A DNA stretch of 64,000 bases from Roseiarcus sp963770275 (GTDB lineage: Bacteria; Pseudomonadota; Alphaproteobacteria; Rhizobiales; Beijerinckiaceae): contig CAVYPD010000060.1 of assembly GCA_963770275.1 (NCBI GenBank), positions 47,681-111,680 on the forward strand. The letters are read 5' to 3'. Position numbers and translations under genes: made by a program. The notes beneath the pieces are model-generated. The model saw only the letters and a program-made list of their open reading frames with translations, was not told the origin of the DNA and did not search any database. This document shows positions 27,519 to 35,415 of the stretch, one piece after another. Numbering within the stretch: position 1 is the stretch's first letter; each line of letters opens with the position of its first letter.

Positions 27519-27937
27519 CGGTTACGATCTATCACAACCCCGATTGCGGTACGTCGCGCAATACGCTGGCGATGATCCGCCAAAGCGGCGAAGACCCCGT
27601 CATCATCGAATATCTGAAGACCCCGCCGACGCGCGCCCAGCTCAAAGAGCTGATCGACGCTATGGGAATTGCTCTGTGCGGGCGCTGCTGCGCGAGAAGG
27701 GAACGCCCTATGCCGAGCTGGGGCTTGCCGATCCGAAATGGACCGCCGACGAGCTGCTGGATTTAATGATGGCGTATCCGATCCTGATCAATGCGACCGA
27801 TCGTCGTCACTTCGAAGGGCGTCAGACTTTGCCGCCCTTCGGAAGCGGTTCTCGACATCCTGCCGAACCCCGATATCGGCCGGTTCGTTAAGGAGGATGG
27901 CGACGTCGTCACGTTCCCGCACGCACAGCCGGAATGA
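27515..27937 (+). CDS. arsC: Arsenate reductase, glutaredoxin-dependent type, frameshifted
   Basis: ArsC reduces As(V) to As(III) using glutathione/glutaredoxin. Catalytic Cys11 is in IYHNPDCGTSRNTLAMIR. The middle IIEYLKTPPTRAQLKELIDA is in the first frame. After a change near 27,668 follow VRALLREKGTPYAELGLADP and LLDLMMAYPILIN, and after one near 27,795 RPIVVTSKGVRLCRPSEAVL and DILPNPDIGRF. About 140 residues, the normal length. ATG overlaps the aqpS stop, and its stop overlaps the MFS start. Confidence 0.9.
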
Positions 27938-29139
27938 GCCGGCACGCCATCATAAGCGCGCTCGGCGTCACGCAGATTCTGGCGTGGGGCTCGTCCTATT
28001 ACCTGCCTGCGGTTCTCGCCGCGCCGATCGCCCGCGATACAGGGTGGCCGCTGACATGGATTGTGGGCGGCCTCTCCTTTGGGTTGCTGGTGGCGGCGTT
28101 GGTCTCGCCGCACGTCGGGCGCGCGATCGAGCGGCGCGGCGGTCGGCAAGTGTTGGCGCTAAGCGCCATTGCAATTGGCGTAGGGCAGATCGGCCTTGCG
28201 ACCGCGCCAACGCTTCCGCTCTATATCGCCGCTTGGCTGATTGTTGGACTGGGCATGGGAGCCGGTCTCTATGATGCCGCCTTCGGCACGCTGGGCCGCC
28301 TCTATGGCCGCGACGCGCGCGCGGCGATCACGACGCTGACCTTGTTCGGCGGCTTCGCCAGCACGACGTGCTGGCCGCTATCCGCCTTTCTGGTCTCGAC
28401 GGTCGGTTGGCGGGGAGCCTGTCTCGCCTATGCAGCGATCCAGCTCTGTTTTTCGTTGCCGCTCTATCTGTTCGTTCTTCCCCGCGTTGCGCCGGCGGAA
28501 CCTGGTCTCGGGTCAGCGACGCACGCGATCGACGCGCCCTCCAGTGCAAAGCCGTCGTTGGCGCTGCTGGTTACACTGGCCGTCACGCTAACCCTCGCAG
28601 CGACGATTTCATCTCTTTTGTCGGTCCACCTCCTGACGATTTTGCAGGCGGGGGGCATGGCGCTGGCGGCGGCGGTTGGTCTCGGCGCTCTCGTTGGCCC
28701 GGCGCAGGTGGCGGCCCGCACGATCGAGATGGCGATCGCCCGCTATCATCATCCGATCTGGACGAAGCTCGCCTCGGTTAGTTTCGTGGCGATCGGCGTG
28801 TCGGCGCTTTGGGCGGGGCTGCCGCTGATCCCGGTCGCGCTGGCTTTCTACGGCGCGGGCATCGGCCTCGAATCGATTGCGCGCGGAACCCTGCCGCTCG
28901 CGCTGTTCGGGGCGTCCGGCTATGCGACGCTCATGGGCAGGCTCGCCATGCCGAGCCTGCTCGCGCAGGCTGCGGCACCCTGGGTCGGCGCGGTGCTGCT
29001 CGAACGCATCGGTGCGCATGGGACGATGGCCGTCGTCGCATCCATCGCTGCGCTCAATGTTGCGCTGACGATCGGCCTCGGCTGGATGGTGGCACGGCAT
29101 CGCTTCGTATTCGCCAAGCCGCGATTACAAAAATCTTGA
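27934..29139 (+). CDS. MFS transporter of the ars operon (candidate arsenical exporter)
   Basis: A 401-residue, 12-helix major facilitator protein in one clean frame. LGVTQILAWGSSYYLPAVLA starts helix 1, GRAIERRGGRQVLALSA is the motif A loop, and a central loop after LFVLPRVAPAEPGLG divides the two halves. Its ATG overlaps the arsC stop, so it belongs to the operon. MFS exporters such as ArsK and ArsJ are known in ars operons; which of these it resembles cannot be settled by eye. Export of arsenite or an organoarsenical is inferred from context. Confidence 0.85.
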   Translation: MSRHAIISALGVTQILAWGSSYYLPAVLAAPIARDTGWPLTWIVGGLSFGLLVAALVSPHVGRAIERRGGRQVLALSAIAIGVGQIGLATAPTLPLYIAAWLIVGLGMGAGLYDAAFGTLGRLYGRDARAAITTLTLFGGFASTTCWPLSAFLVSTVGWRGACLAYAAIQLCFSLPLYLFVLPRVAPAEPGLGSATHAIDAPSSAKPSLALLVTLAVTLTLAATISSLLSVHLLTILQAGGMALAAAVGLGALVGPAQVAARTIEMAIARYHHPIWTKLASVSFVAIGVSALWAGLPLIPVALAFYGAGIGLESIARGTLPLALFGASGYATLMGRLAMPSLLAQAAAPWVGAVLLERIGAHGTMAVVASIAALNVALTIGLGWMVARHRFVFAKPRLQKS

Positions 29140-29847
29140 TTTTGTCCGGAATGAAAGCTCCCGGTCGATTTCACCGTCCGACAACGGCCCCAGCGAATGG
29201 CCATTATTTGCGCAGACCGGACAAATCGACTGAGCGGGCCGCGTTCTTCATCCGTTAGAAGCTACAGGACCATCAATTTGCCGGTGGGACGCCCCCGACG
29301 CCAACCTAGACGCGCGGCGGCGATCTTGTACGCCCAGTCGGTCAGCATGCCGAACTGGAAGCTGTCGAGCTTGCCCTCGTAGAGGCTCTCGGCGATCTCG
29401 CGCACGTCATTCGGGTGCAGCTCCTCGTGCGGCCCGAGCGCGCTGAGATCGAGCAGGTCGGCGAGCTGCAGGGCGAGTTGTTTGGTGAGCTTCATGGCCT
29501 AGGCTTTGCTGGTCGGCTCTGACGATTGGTGGAGCAGCTCTCAGGCTCAGCGGTTCGCGGGGCCTTAGCCGTGACGAAGCACAGTCCAGGGGCCGCCGTC
29601 GATGCGGCGATAGAGATCCTGCTGCTCTGCTTCAGTGTAAGGGCGGCCCCATCATGACGCCGCCGTCTTTAGTTACACATCGAACGACCATCTTAGTTCG
29701 CTTTTCGAAGCAGTTTGATCAGCTGATCGCGCTCGCGCTTGTTGAGCGCATGTGGTCGACATTGGAGCTGCTCGAAGCTTCACTGGTTTGACGCGCCGCT
29801 CACGTGCCGAGTAGGTACTACAATTATGCTACGGAGAGATTTTTGCA
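29140..29847. other. Mostly non-coding stretch after the ars operon
   Basis: Apart from the small minus-strand gene at 29,262-29,495 no clear gene is seen. At about 29,565-29,660 (minus) a broken frame encodes TEAEQQDLYRRIDGGPWTVL, which looks like a very short conserved peptide without a matching in-frame start. The DNA is AT-richer around 29,670-29,840. Confidence 0.4.
29262..29495 (-). CDS. Small hypothetical protein
   Basis: A 77-residue acidic-to-basic protein: KLTKQLALQLADLLDLSALG, then HPNDVREIAESLYEGKLDSF, ending RRGRPTGKLMVL. The amino acid usage is normal and the frame is intact. No known domain is recognised. It sits among other short accessory genes. Confidence 0.5.
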   Translation of the reverse strand: MKLTKQLALQLADLLDLSALGPHEELHPNDVREIAESLYEGKLDSFQFGMLTDWAYKIAAARLGWRRGRPTGKLMVL

Positions 29848-30003
29848 ATGGCGGCCGCCGGAAGAAAGCGGGATATCGCCATCCGGGTGATGGTGACGGC
29901 GAAGGAGCAGGCCGAGATCAGGAAAGCGGCGAACAAGGCGGCGATGCCGATGTCGGTCTACGTCCGCGCCAAGGCGCTTGAGGCGAGCCGTGGCGCGAGG
30001 TGA
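29848..30003 (+). CDS. 51-residue ribbon-helix-helix-like protein
   Basis: The peptide begins MAAAGRKRDIAIRVMVTAKE, then EQAEIRKAANKAAMPMSVYV and RAKALEASRGAR. This is the beta-strand plus two helices of an RHH/MobC-type DNA-binding fold, with SVYVRAKAL as the second helix. GGAGAG lies 11 bases before the ATG. Its 3' end overlaps the start of the metallopeptidase gene by 14 bases. It could be an autoregulator or antitoxin for that neighbour, or a remnant of a mobilisation gene. The fold is by eye only. Confidence 0.6.
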   Translation: MAAAGRKRDIAIRVMVTAKEQAEIRKAANKAAMPMSVYVRAKALEASRGAR

Positions 30004-30478
30004 TCTGGCGACCGCGTTCCATGAAGCCGGCCACGTCGCCGCCGCATGGAGCCGCGGACTCAAGATCCACAGTGCGACGATCGATCCAACGCCGGGATTT
30101 CGCGGTCACACCCTGCACGCCAATCCCTTGCGGGGAATCCGCCTTAACTTGAGCTTGGCCCGCGTTCGCGACCGCGCAGAATCCGCGATCGTCGTATACC
30201 TTGCAGGCCCTGAAGCGCAGCGGCGGCATAATCCGCGCTCCTGGCGCGCCCATCATGGGGCTTCCGATTTCAAGCAGGCATTCGACGTGGCTATGGGGCT
30301 CAGCACCTCCGGCGAGGCGGCGCATGCCTATCTCGACTGGCTGACGGTCGTGGCCCGCGACGAGATCGAAGCGCTGTGGCCGCACGTCGAGACGGTCGCC
30401 CAGGCGCTCGTCGCCCAGCGAACCTTGACCGCGACGGAGGTCAAGGCCCTGCTGGCGCGCGCCTGTCATGATGGATAG
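29990..30478 (+). CDS. Small M41-like zinc metallopeptidase (HEAGH)
   Basis: The GTG start gives MARGDLATAFHEAGHVAAAW; a TTG four codons further up is also possible. HEAGH is the HExxH zinc motif as in the FtsH protease domain, and it lies right at the N-terminus. There is no AAA domain and no membrane segment in the 162 residues. The middle has SAIVVYLAGPEAQRRHNPRS and the tail ARDEIEALWPHVETVAQALV, where family proteins often have the third zinc ligand region (ASDFKQAFDVA here). Overlap with the RHH gene implies joint expression. Substrate unknown. Confidence 0.7.
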   Translation: MARGDLATAFHEAGHVAAAWSRGLKIHSATIDPTPGFRGHTLHANPLRGIRLNLSLARVRDRAESAIVVYLAGPEAQRRHNPRSWRAHHGASDFKQAFDVAMGLSTSGEAAHAYLDWLTVVARDEIEALWPHVETVAQALVAQRTLTATEVKALLARACHDG

Positions 30479-30531
30479 CGAACGTTGTCACCGCCGTGTC
30501 TCAGGGTGTCTAGTCGGGCCGACGGCCGTCT

Positions 30532-31457
30532 TTATTCGTGGTGGGGGCCATCGCTGATTGTCGCCGAGATGCGCGCCGTGAGCTTGCTTCTGAGATCGGC
30601 CGCGTCGGTCCAGTCGATTGTATTGAACTGCCTCACGTCGAAGTGGAGATCGTCGCGGTCGTCGCCCTGCTGCCTGCAGGTGAAGATCACCGGGATCCCT
30701 AACCCCGTGGCGAAGCCGGCCTCGTAGTAGACGCCGCGGCTCTGGCCGGTGAAGTCGGCGACGACAAACCGCGCCCGGCGGATCTTCGCGATGATCTCGT
30801 CGCAAATCTTGTTGTTGTGCTCGGTCTCGTCGAGCCGGACCGGTTCATATCCCGCTTCCTCGATGGCCGGGCTCGAGAGCTTCGTCCCAAATCTCGTCCA
30901 TCTGGGGGTCGAACCACATCGCGACGAAGCCTTGGCTCGACTCCCCTCTGGCTTTCCCTGAGCTGGTCGACTTCCGTGAAGCCGTCGCCTGTCAAAAACG
31001 TCTGGCCATTCCCGTCTCTGATGTACTGAACATACTTGCGATCGTGCAGGTATCTCAGAATGAATTCAGCGTTCGCGCCTTTGAAGGTTTCGGCGATCGC
31101 GAAAAACTCGGGATTACTGAACAATGGGATGGGCACGCCATAAATCCTTGTCTGTTTGGCGATGTGCATCAGCACCCTGTTTGCTCGTTCTCTGAAACGG
31201 CAGCGCTTTCAGGTTGCGCAGGAGCTCGATTTCGCGAGCCGCGAGCACTGGGACGGTTCCGAGCGCGCATTGATCGTGGATCCAGCGCGAGACGCGCGAC
31301 TTCACCTCATCGTCGAGGCTTCGCAAGAGAGCTCTCCGTCCGCAAAGTCGACGACCTGATACCTTCCGCATTGCAGGCAGCGGATGTCATCGTACGTCCC
31401 CGATTTCAGATCGATGTCGGCATCCGTCGGACAGACCAAACATTTTTCCCGCACCAT
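30532..31457 (-). CDS. Zinc-ribbon protein with C-terminal deoxyribosyltransferase-like domain
   Basis: About 308 residues assembled from four frames. The ATG at 31,457 follows GGAG. The N-terminus has a four-Cys ribbon (EKCLVCPTDADIDL, then DIRCLQCGRYQVVDF). A helical middle (SLDDEVKSRVSRWIHDQCAL, LPFQ, HIAKQTRIYGVPIPLFSNPE) leads to a winged-helix-like LRYLHDRKYVQYIRDGNG. The C-terminal domain has SSQGFVAMWFDPQMDEIWDE, VRLDETEHNNKICDEIIAKI, RRARFVVADFTGQSRGVYYE and AGFATGLGIPVIFTCR. These are the features of a nucleoside 2-deoxyribosyltransferase/TIR-like fold with the GVYYEAG acidic motif. Frame changes lie near 31,330, 31,180, 30,965 and 30,868. The function is unknown; nucleotide binding or cleavage is plausible. 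Confidence 0.7.
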
Positions 31458-31477
31458 CGAGGCTCCGATCGTATTCT

Positions 31478-32137
31478 TTATTGGACTGACGCGACCGCGC
31501 CGTCTTCCTTTTCGCCCCTCGCCACGATCCGCAGCGCCTCATCCGGCAACGGCCGTTGCAGTTTCAGCGCCGCGATCGTCTCGCCTTCGAGCCACAGGTT
31601 GATCTCCTCCGGCGTCGTCAGGATGGTCGGCATCGCCTTCGGGTGAATCGGCGCGACGATCGCGTTCGCTTCGGTGGTCAGGAAGCCGAACAGCTCGTGC
31701 TCGCCGTCGACCGGGTTGCTCTTCGGTCCTCGCAGCCCACGCCAGCGCGTCCACAAGCCGGCGAAGGCGAACAGCGGCCTGTCCTCGTTCAGCGCGAACC
31801 AGGTCGGCGTCTTGCGCGGCTTGGTGTCGGCGTATTCGCAGAACGAGGTCGCCGGGACGATGCAGCGGCTTCCGACGCCGAGCCAGCCGCGCCAGTGCGG
31901 GCTCGCGACGTTGCGGATGTTGGTCACCGGCTGGCCGCCATATTGCGGCGGCCCCGGCATGCCCCAGCGCGCCATGACAAGCTCACGCTCGCCGTCCGCG
32001 CCGCTGCGAACGATCGGCGCGAACTGGTCGGGGAAGATCCCCGGAAACAACGGCAGGTTGCCGGTGCGGTCGTGGCCCGCGCGAAACCAGTCGCGGATCG
32101 CCGCCTGGCCTTTGGTCAAACTGTAAAGATTGCACAT
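31478..32137 (-). CDS. SRAP-domain protein (YedK/HMCES type), second copy
   Basis: The gene starts at MCNLYSLTKGQAAIRDWFRA, with Cys2 as the abasic-site nucleophile; the open frame extends ten codons further up, but the family begins with MCN. ARWGMPGPPQYGGQPVTNIR, RCIVPATSFCEYAD with the conserved Glu region, PLFAFAGLWTRWRG, and IHPKAMPTILTTPEEINLWL with the active-site His are present. It is 219 residues in one clean frame. It differs strongly from the SRAP protein at 16.6-17.2 kb and sits in an accessory region, so it was probably acquired separately. Confidence 0.93.
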   Translation of the reverse strand: MCNLYSLTKGQAAIRDWFRAGHDRTGNLPLFPGIFPDQFAPIVRSGADGERELVMARWGMPGPPQYGGQPVTNIRNVASPHWRGWLGVGSRCIVPATSFCEYADTKPRKTPTWFALNEDRPLFAFAGLWTRWRGLRGPKSNPVDGEHELFGFLTTEANAIVAPIHPKAMPTILTTPEEINLWLEGETIAALKLQRPLPDEALRIVARGEKEDGAVASVQ

Positions 32138-32671
32138 GGTCCCGACCATGCGGCCCCCTGCGGACATCCGCTAGCGGGGCAAAGGCGCTATCCACAAGGC
32201 GTGCGTATGCCGGCAGTTGATCGACGAATGGCGTGAAAACGCAGAAGACTGGCCGAAAAAAGCAAGCGCGGCCTATTGGTCCGGCTCATGAGTTCGGCGC
32301 GTCGCTGCGCGGGAGTTCGCGCAAAGCGACGCATGCAGGGCGCAGCGCCGGTGGCGTCCTTGCCGCCCGTTCCCAGCCCGTCCCCCGGGTAGGAACGGGC
32401 GGCAGACGCGCTGAGAACCGGCCCCAGCCCGGGAGACGGCGCAGGGCAAGCGCGCGCAGCACAACCCTATTCACCGCGGCATGAGAAGAGCCATTCAGCA
32501 CAAATGGCGAGGCGCAAGCTCAGGCGCTGTCGCCACCTAGCGCAGCCGGTGGTCTGGCGACATATCCGAGGGTACGCTGCGCGGGCAAACCGGTCATACG
32601 TATGGACGGCTGAGCGGTGGAGCCATGACGATGCCGCACCGTTTTACGTTGGAGCCGACGAGGCAGGACGC
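32138..32671. other. Intergenic region, no supported gene
   Basis: Short open frames exist but are Arg/Pro/Ala-rich in the way of chance frames in GC-rich DNA. One stretch near 32,370-32,410 has GC-rich inverted words (CCCGTTCC...GGAACGGG) that could form a hairpin. Confidence 0.45.
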
Positions 32672-32860
32672 ATGATGGCCGAGGATACAACGCCGCTCAT
32701 TGAGGCGCTGTTGTCGATTATCGACGCGGCGCGGGCTTATCTGCCGCCGGACGGGATCGGCAAGGACGAGTTCATCGCCCGGGTGCTTGAGGCGACCGAC
32801 AATCCGCGGATCATCGCGGCGCTCGCCGCGCATGGTCATCCGGTCTCGGCGGTAGAGTGA
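32672..32860 (+). CDS. Small hypothetical protein
   Basis: About 62 residues: MMAEDTTPLIEALLSIIDAA, then RAYLPPDGIGKDEFIARVLE and IIAALAAHGHPVSAVE. The open frame extends to 32,504, but the upstream residues look like chance coding. GAGGCAGGA lies before the double ATG. The protein is acidic and helical. It is followed 12 bases later by another small gene, so they may form an operon. Confidence 0.55.
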   Translation: MMAEDTTPLIEALLSIIDAARAYLPPDGIGKDEFIARVLEATDNPRIIAALAAHGHPVSAVE

Positions 32861-32872
32861 GGGAGCCGCGCC

Positions 32873-33076
32873 GTGCCGACAATTAATCTCACCGACGACG
32901 AGCTCGCCGCGACAACAGCGGCAATCCGGCGCGCCATCGAAGACGACCGATTTCCCCACGCCCCGCGCCTCGATCCGCTGCGCGCGGCGCTGGGAAAGTT
33001 CGACGCGGCCGCAGAGCCAACCCCGCTCCCGAAGGCCCCGCCGCCGGCCAAGGCCGACAAGCGGACGCGGCGGTAG
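32873..33076 (+). CDS. Small hypothetical protein with basic tail
   Basis: GTG start after GAGGGAG. 67 residues: MPTINLTDDELAATTAAIRR, AIEDDRFPHAPRLDPLRAAL, then a Pro/Ala/Lys tail ending KADKRTRR. The N-terminal pattern (LTDDELAATTAAIRRAIE) resembles small helical proteins common in rhizobial accessory DNA. Function unknown. Confidence 0.6.
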   Translation: MPTINLTDDELAATTAAIRRAIEDDRFPHAPRLDPLRAALGKFDAAAEPTPLPKAPPPAKADKRTRR

Positions 33077-33121
33077 ACTCGCAGCGCGGCGAGCGTCACC
33101 CGAAGCTCTCGATCCACTCGG

Positions 33122-33328
33122 TCAGCGCTGCGCCCCCCGGCCGAGCGCCGCGTCCATCGCCGCTTTGTATCCGCGCCTGGCGTGGTCGCTGGACACGACG
33201 CCTTTGGTCAGGGGGTTTAAGTCGAGGTCGGCGCGCAGGCCCGCCACAGCGTCGGTGAAGCCGCCCCTGTCGACGCAGATGAGCGCGCGCTGTTTTGCCC
33301 AGGACAGCTGTTCCTCACGGCTCTTCAT
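33122..33328 (-). CDS. Small conserved-looking protein
   Basis: 68 residues: MKSREEQLSWAKQRALICVD, RGGFTDAVAGLRADLDLNPL and RRGYKAAMDAALGRGAQR. The pattern REEQLxWxKxRAL...DAVAxLxxDL is one I recognise from short unnamed proteins in Bradyrhizobium-like genomes. AGGTTCC precedes the ATG weakly. No function is known. Confidence 0.6.
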   Translation of the reverse strand: MKSREEQLSWAKQRALICVDRGGFTDAVAGLRADLDLNPLTKGVVSSDHARRGYKAAMDAALGRGAQR

Positions 33329-33867
33329 GGAACCTCGTGGTCAAGATCGCCGCCGCTAAGGGGCGTGGGTAGCCTCGGCCTCGAAGCTTCGAGGGCCGGC
33401 TGCGTTCGGTCCAGATCCGCCACGGCCTGGCGAAGCCAAGCCTACGGCTCACAGCTGACGGATGTGGCTTGTGGCGGTTGTCATCGTTTACCGCACGCTC
33501 AGAGGATGGCCCGCGACGGCCCGCAGCCGCGGCTGGAGCAAGCCTCGGCACGGCGCAGCGAAACACGGGCTTTCGCCAGGTTGAAAAGCCGATGGCCGCC
33601 CTGCTCGTCACAACAATCTCTTGCCCCGATGCCTCGTCGAGCTGGATGACGGCTTTCGCTTTGACGCTCGCTGCAAGCAGCGCGAGGCGCGTAACTCATC
33701 GAGCGAGGCCACAGCGCGCCGAAATCCAGTGCAGCTCCCATGGCGTCCAGGCGCGACTAAATTGTCCGCGCCCGCGCGGGCTCGCCTTCAGATGTGCGGC
33801 TTGTTCGACGAGAGCGTCTGGTGGCAAGACTCGCACTGCATCGGCGGTCGGATTTACGGCCGATGGC
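33329..33867. other. Region without a firm gene
   Basis: Frames are open on both strands but none has a start signal plus a recognisable sequence. A minus-strand stretch around 33,560-33,700 reads LALLAASVKAKAVIQLDEAS and could be the decayed start of a secreted protein. I do not call it. Confidence 0.4.
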
Positions 33868-34115
33868 CTAGGACATCGGCGGCCGTTCGCGCTGATAGTC
33901 GGGCATGCCTGGGCGTTGGCTCCCCGTATGCCAGGCGGGGCGGGTCGAGATCGTCTTGCCGCCGCATTGGCTGCAGCGGAGCCGTTTGCCGGTCTCGGGG
34001 ACAGTCAGGGTCTCCGGCAGCAGGTCGACGTTGACGTCGGCCGAGCGGCCGCAATTGGCGCACGACGCGGTGACGGATGCGGACGCCGTTCTAAGCGCAT
34101 GTTGGCGAGGGTCAT
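33868..34115 (-). CDS. Small zinc-ribbon protein, one frameshift
   Basis: It begins MTLANMR at 34,115. After a frame change near 34,090 it continues ASVTASCANCGRSADVNVDL and LRCSQCGGKTISTRPAW. Two CxxC pairs (CANC and CSQC) form a four-Cys zinc ribbon. The start MTLxNMR followed by a CxxC pair is a pattern I know from small unnamed rhizobial proteins, which supports joining the two frames. About 82 residues, function unknown. Confidence 0.6.
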
Positions 34116-34132
34116 GGGCTCGAAGCCGCGCA

Positions 34133-34330
34133 TCAGAGTTCATCCTTGATTTCTGTGACCGAGACCGTCTCGACCCTGACGCCCTTGATCGTCCGCAGCG
34201 GGAGGTGCTGGGCGGCGTCCTGGACGGTCTCCGAGAGGTGCTTCTGGTAGTCCCGCACGATCGCGTCTGAGACATTTTCGCCGTCGACGAAGTCGATTTC
34301 GGTTACGAACTGCACCCTGAAGCGCCGCAT
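34133..34330 (-). CDS. Small hypothetical protein
   Basis: 65 residues: MRRFRVQFVTEIDFVDGENV, SDAIVRDYQKHLSETVQDAA and VRVETVSVTEIKDEL. Alternating strands and one helix suggest a compact alpha/beta domain. GAGGAGGAAAC before the ATG is a strong ribosome-binding site. No known function. Confidence 0.65.
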   Translation of the reverse strand: MRRFRVQFVTEIDFVDGENVSDAIVRDYQKHLSETVQDAAQHLPLRTIKGVRVETVSVTEIKDEL

Positions 34331-34405
34331 TGTTTCCTCCTCCTCTGCAGGATCAGTTGATTATCGAAGTGCGCTGCCTCGCTTCGTCATCCTCAGGCTG
34401 GAGGC

Positions 34406-34656
34406 GTTACACGCTGGGATCGAGGTCGAATTGTTGTTGCAATCGAGCGACGACGTTGGTCACGTCGGCAAACTTGCTTTGCTCAGGTCCCATTTCCGGC
34501 TCGATCCTGTCCAGCTCCCATGTCCACCCTTGCGGGCCGCTGAACGGGCGAATCGTTACGGATTGAGTGTCATGCAGCGTGGGCAGCTTCTGCAGCTCGG
34601 CGAGCAGTTCCTCCTCGATTTCTGATGCGGCCAGTTTGCGGTCTCTCGTCCACCAT
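34406..34656 (-). CDS. Small conserved-looking protein, frameshift near its start
   Basis: GGAGGAAAG precedes ATG at 34,656. After a frame change near 34,645 the protein reads DRKLAASEIEEELLAELQKL, PTLHDTQSVTIRPFSGPQGW and TWELDRIEPEMGPEQSKFAD, ending QQQFDLDPSV. The SVTIRPFxGPxGWTWEL pattern is known to me from short unnamed proteins of rhizobia. About 82 residues, function unknown. It directly follows brnA. Confidence 0.6.
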
Positions 34657-34684
34657 AGGTCTTTCCTCCGGCTTTCGTGCGCGG

Positions 34685-35097
34685 TTATGCGCGCTTTTTT
34701 GCTGGCGCTGCGGGCTTGGCGGCGGCCTTTTTCGCCGGCTCTTGCGCTTTTTGGGCCGCGGCATCTTTTCGGCGGTGTCGCAAGGACCTCGGATCTGGGC
34801 GTCGTACCAGGCGCGCAGGACCTGGTTGATGAGGGTCTGGTAGCCTTTGCCCTGGGCGCGGAGCCAGTCGAGCAGGTCGCGGTCGAGCCGCAGGGTGATG
34901 ATGTCCTTGCCGGGCGGAATGACGATGCTGGCCTTGTCCCAGTCGACGTCGAGGGGCGCGGCGTCTGGATCGTTGGCGACGGCTTTGGCGATGTCGTCGT
35001 CGGTCATCGCGTCGAGGCGCGCGTAGTCGGTTTCGTCCTTGAGACGGCGGGCCTCGTCACTCGTCACGCGCGTAGTATTTTCTTTGTTCTCGCGCAT
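34685..35097 (-). CDS. brnA: BrnA-family antitoxin with Lys/Ala/Pro tail, one frameshift
   Basis: BrnA is the DNA-binding antitoxin of BrnT. It begins MRENKENTTRVTSDEARRLK and has LDAMTDDDIAKAVANDPDAA, then the RHH-like end IITLRLDRDLLDWLRAQGKG, YQTLINQVLRAWYDAQ. After a frame change near 34,770 the end becomes AAAQKAQEPAKKAAAKPAAP plus AKKRA at the TAA 34,687-34,685, a histone-H1-like tail. Read without the change, the tail would be an unlikely Arg-rich run of about 60 residues. It overlaps brnT by 41 bases, the usual arrangement. Confidence 0.88.
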
Positions 35098-35329
35098 TGG
35101 CTTTCCTCGCGCTGATGATCCGACGGTCTGCGCCGCGCCAGGTGATGGTGACGACGAAGACTCGGCCCTCGATTTCGCCCAGGCAGTTGGTGCGGGTTTC
35201 GCCATAGTCGAAGCGGTCGTCGACGGCTTCGACCGTGGGACCGTCGAACAGTTCGGGCATTTGGCGGAAGTCGACTCCGTGCTTGACGAGGTTGGCTTGC
35301 CGCTTTTCCTCGTCCCACTCGAAGGCCAT
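35057..35329 (-). CDS. brnT: BrnT-family ribonuclease toxin
   Basis: 90-residue RelE-fold toxin that cleaves RNA and halts translation. The family pattern is complete: FEWDEEKRQANLVKHGVDF, the catalytic-site RFDYGETRTNCLGEIEGRVF, VVTITWRGADRRIISARKAN and the C-terminal REQRKYYARDE. The toxin gene precedes its antitoxin, as is typical of brnTA. The operon is normally repressed by BrnA alone or with BrnT at its promoter (35,330-35,415). Confidence 0.93.
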   Translation of the reverse strand: MAFEWDEEKRQANLVKHGVDFRQMPELFDGPTVEAVDDRFDYGETRTNCLGEIEGRVFVVTITWRGADRRIISARKANAREQRKYYARDE

Positions 35330-35415
35330 TGCCGATCAATGTGGCTGGACGGCCCGACCGTGTCAATACATTTGTAGTTGCGGCGGCCGCCCGCGCTGTC
35401 GCGGTTTGCTGCCTA

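Noticed and set aside
33469..34149. A 226-codon plus-strand frame
   Set aside because: It overlaps the zinc-ribbon gene on the other strand and has low-complexity composition with no start signal.
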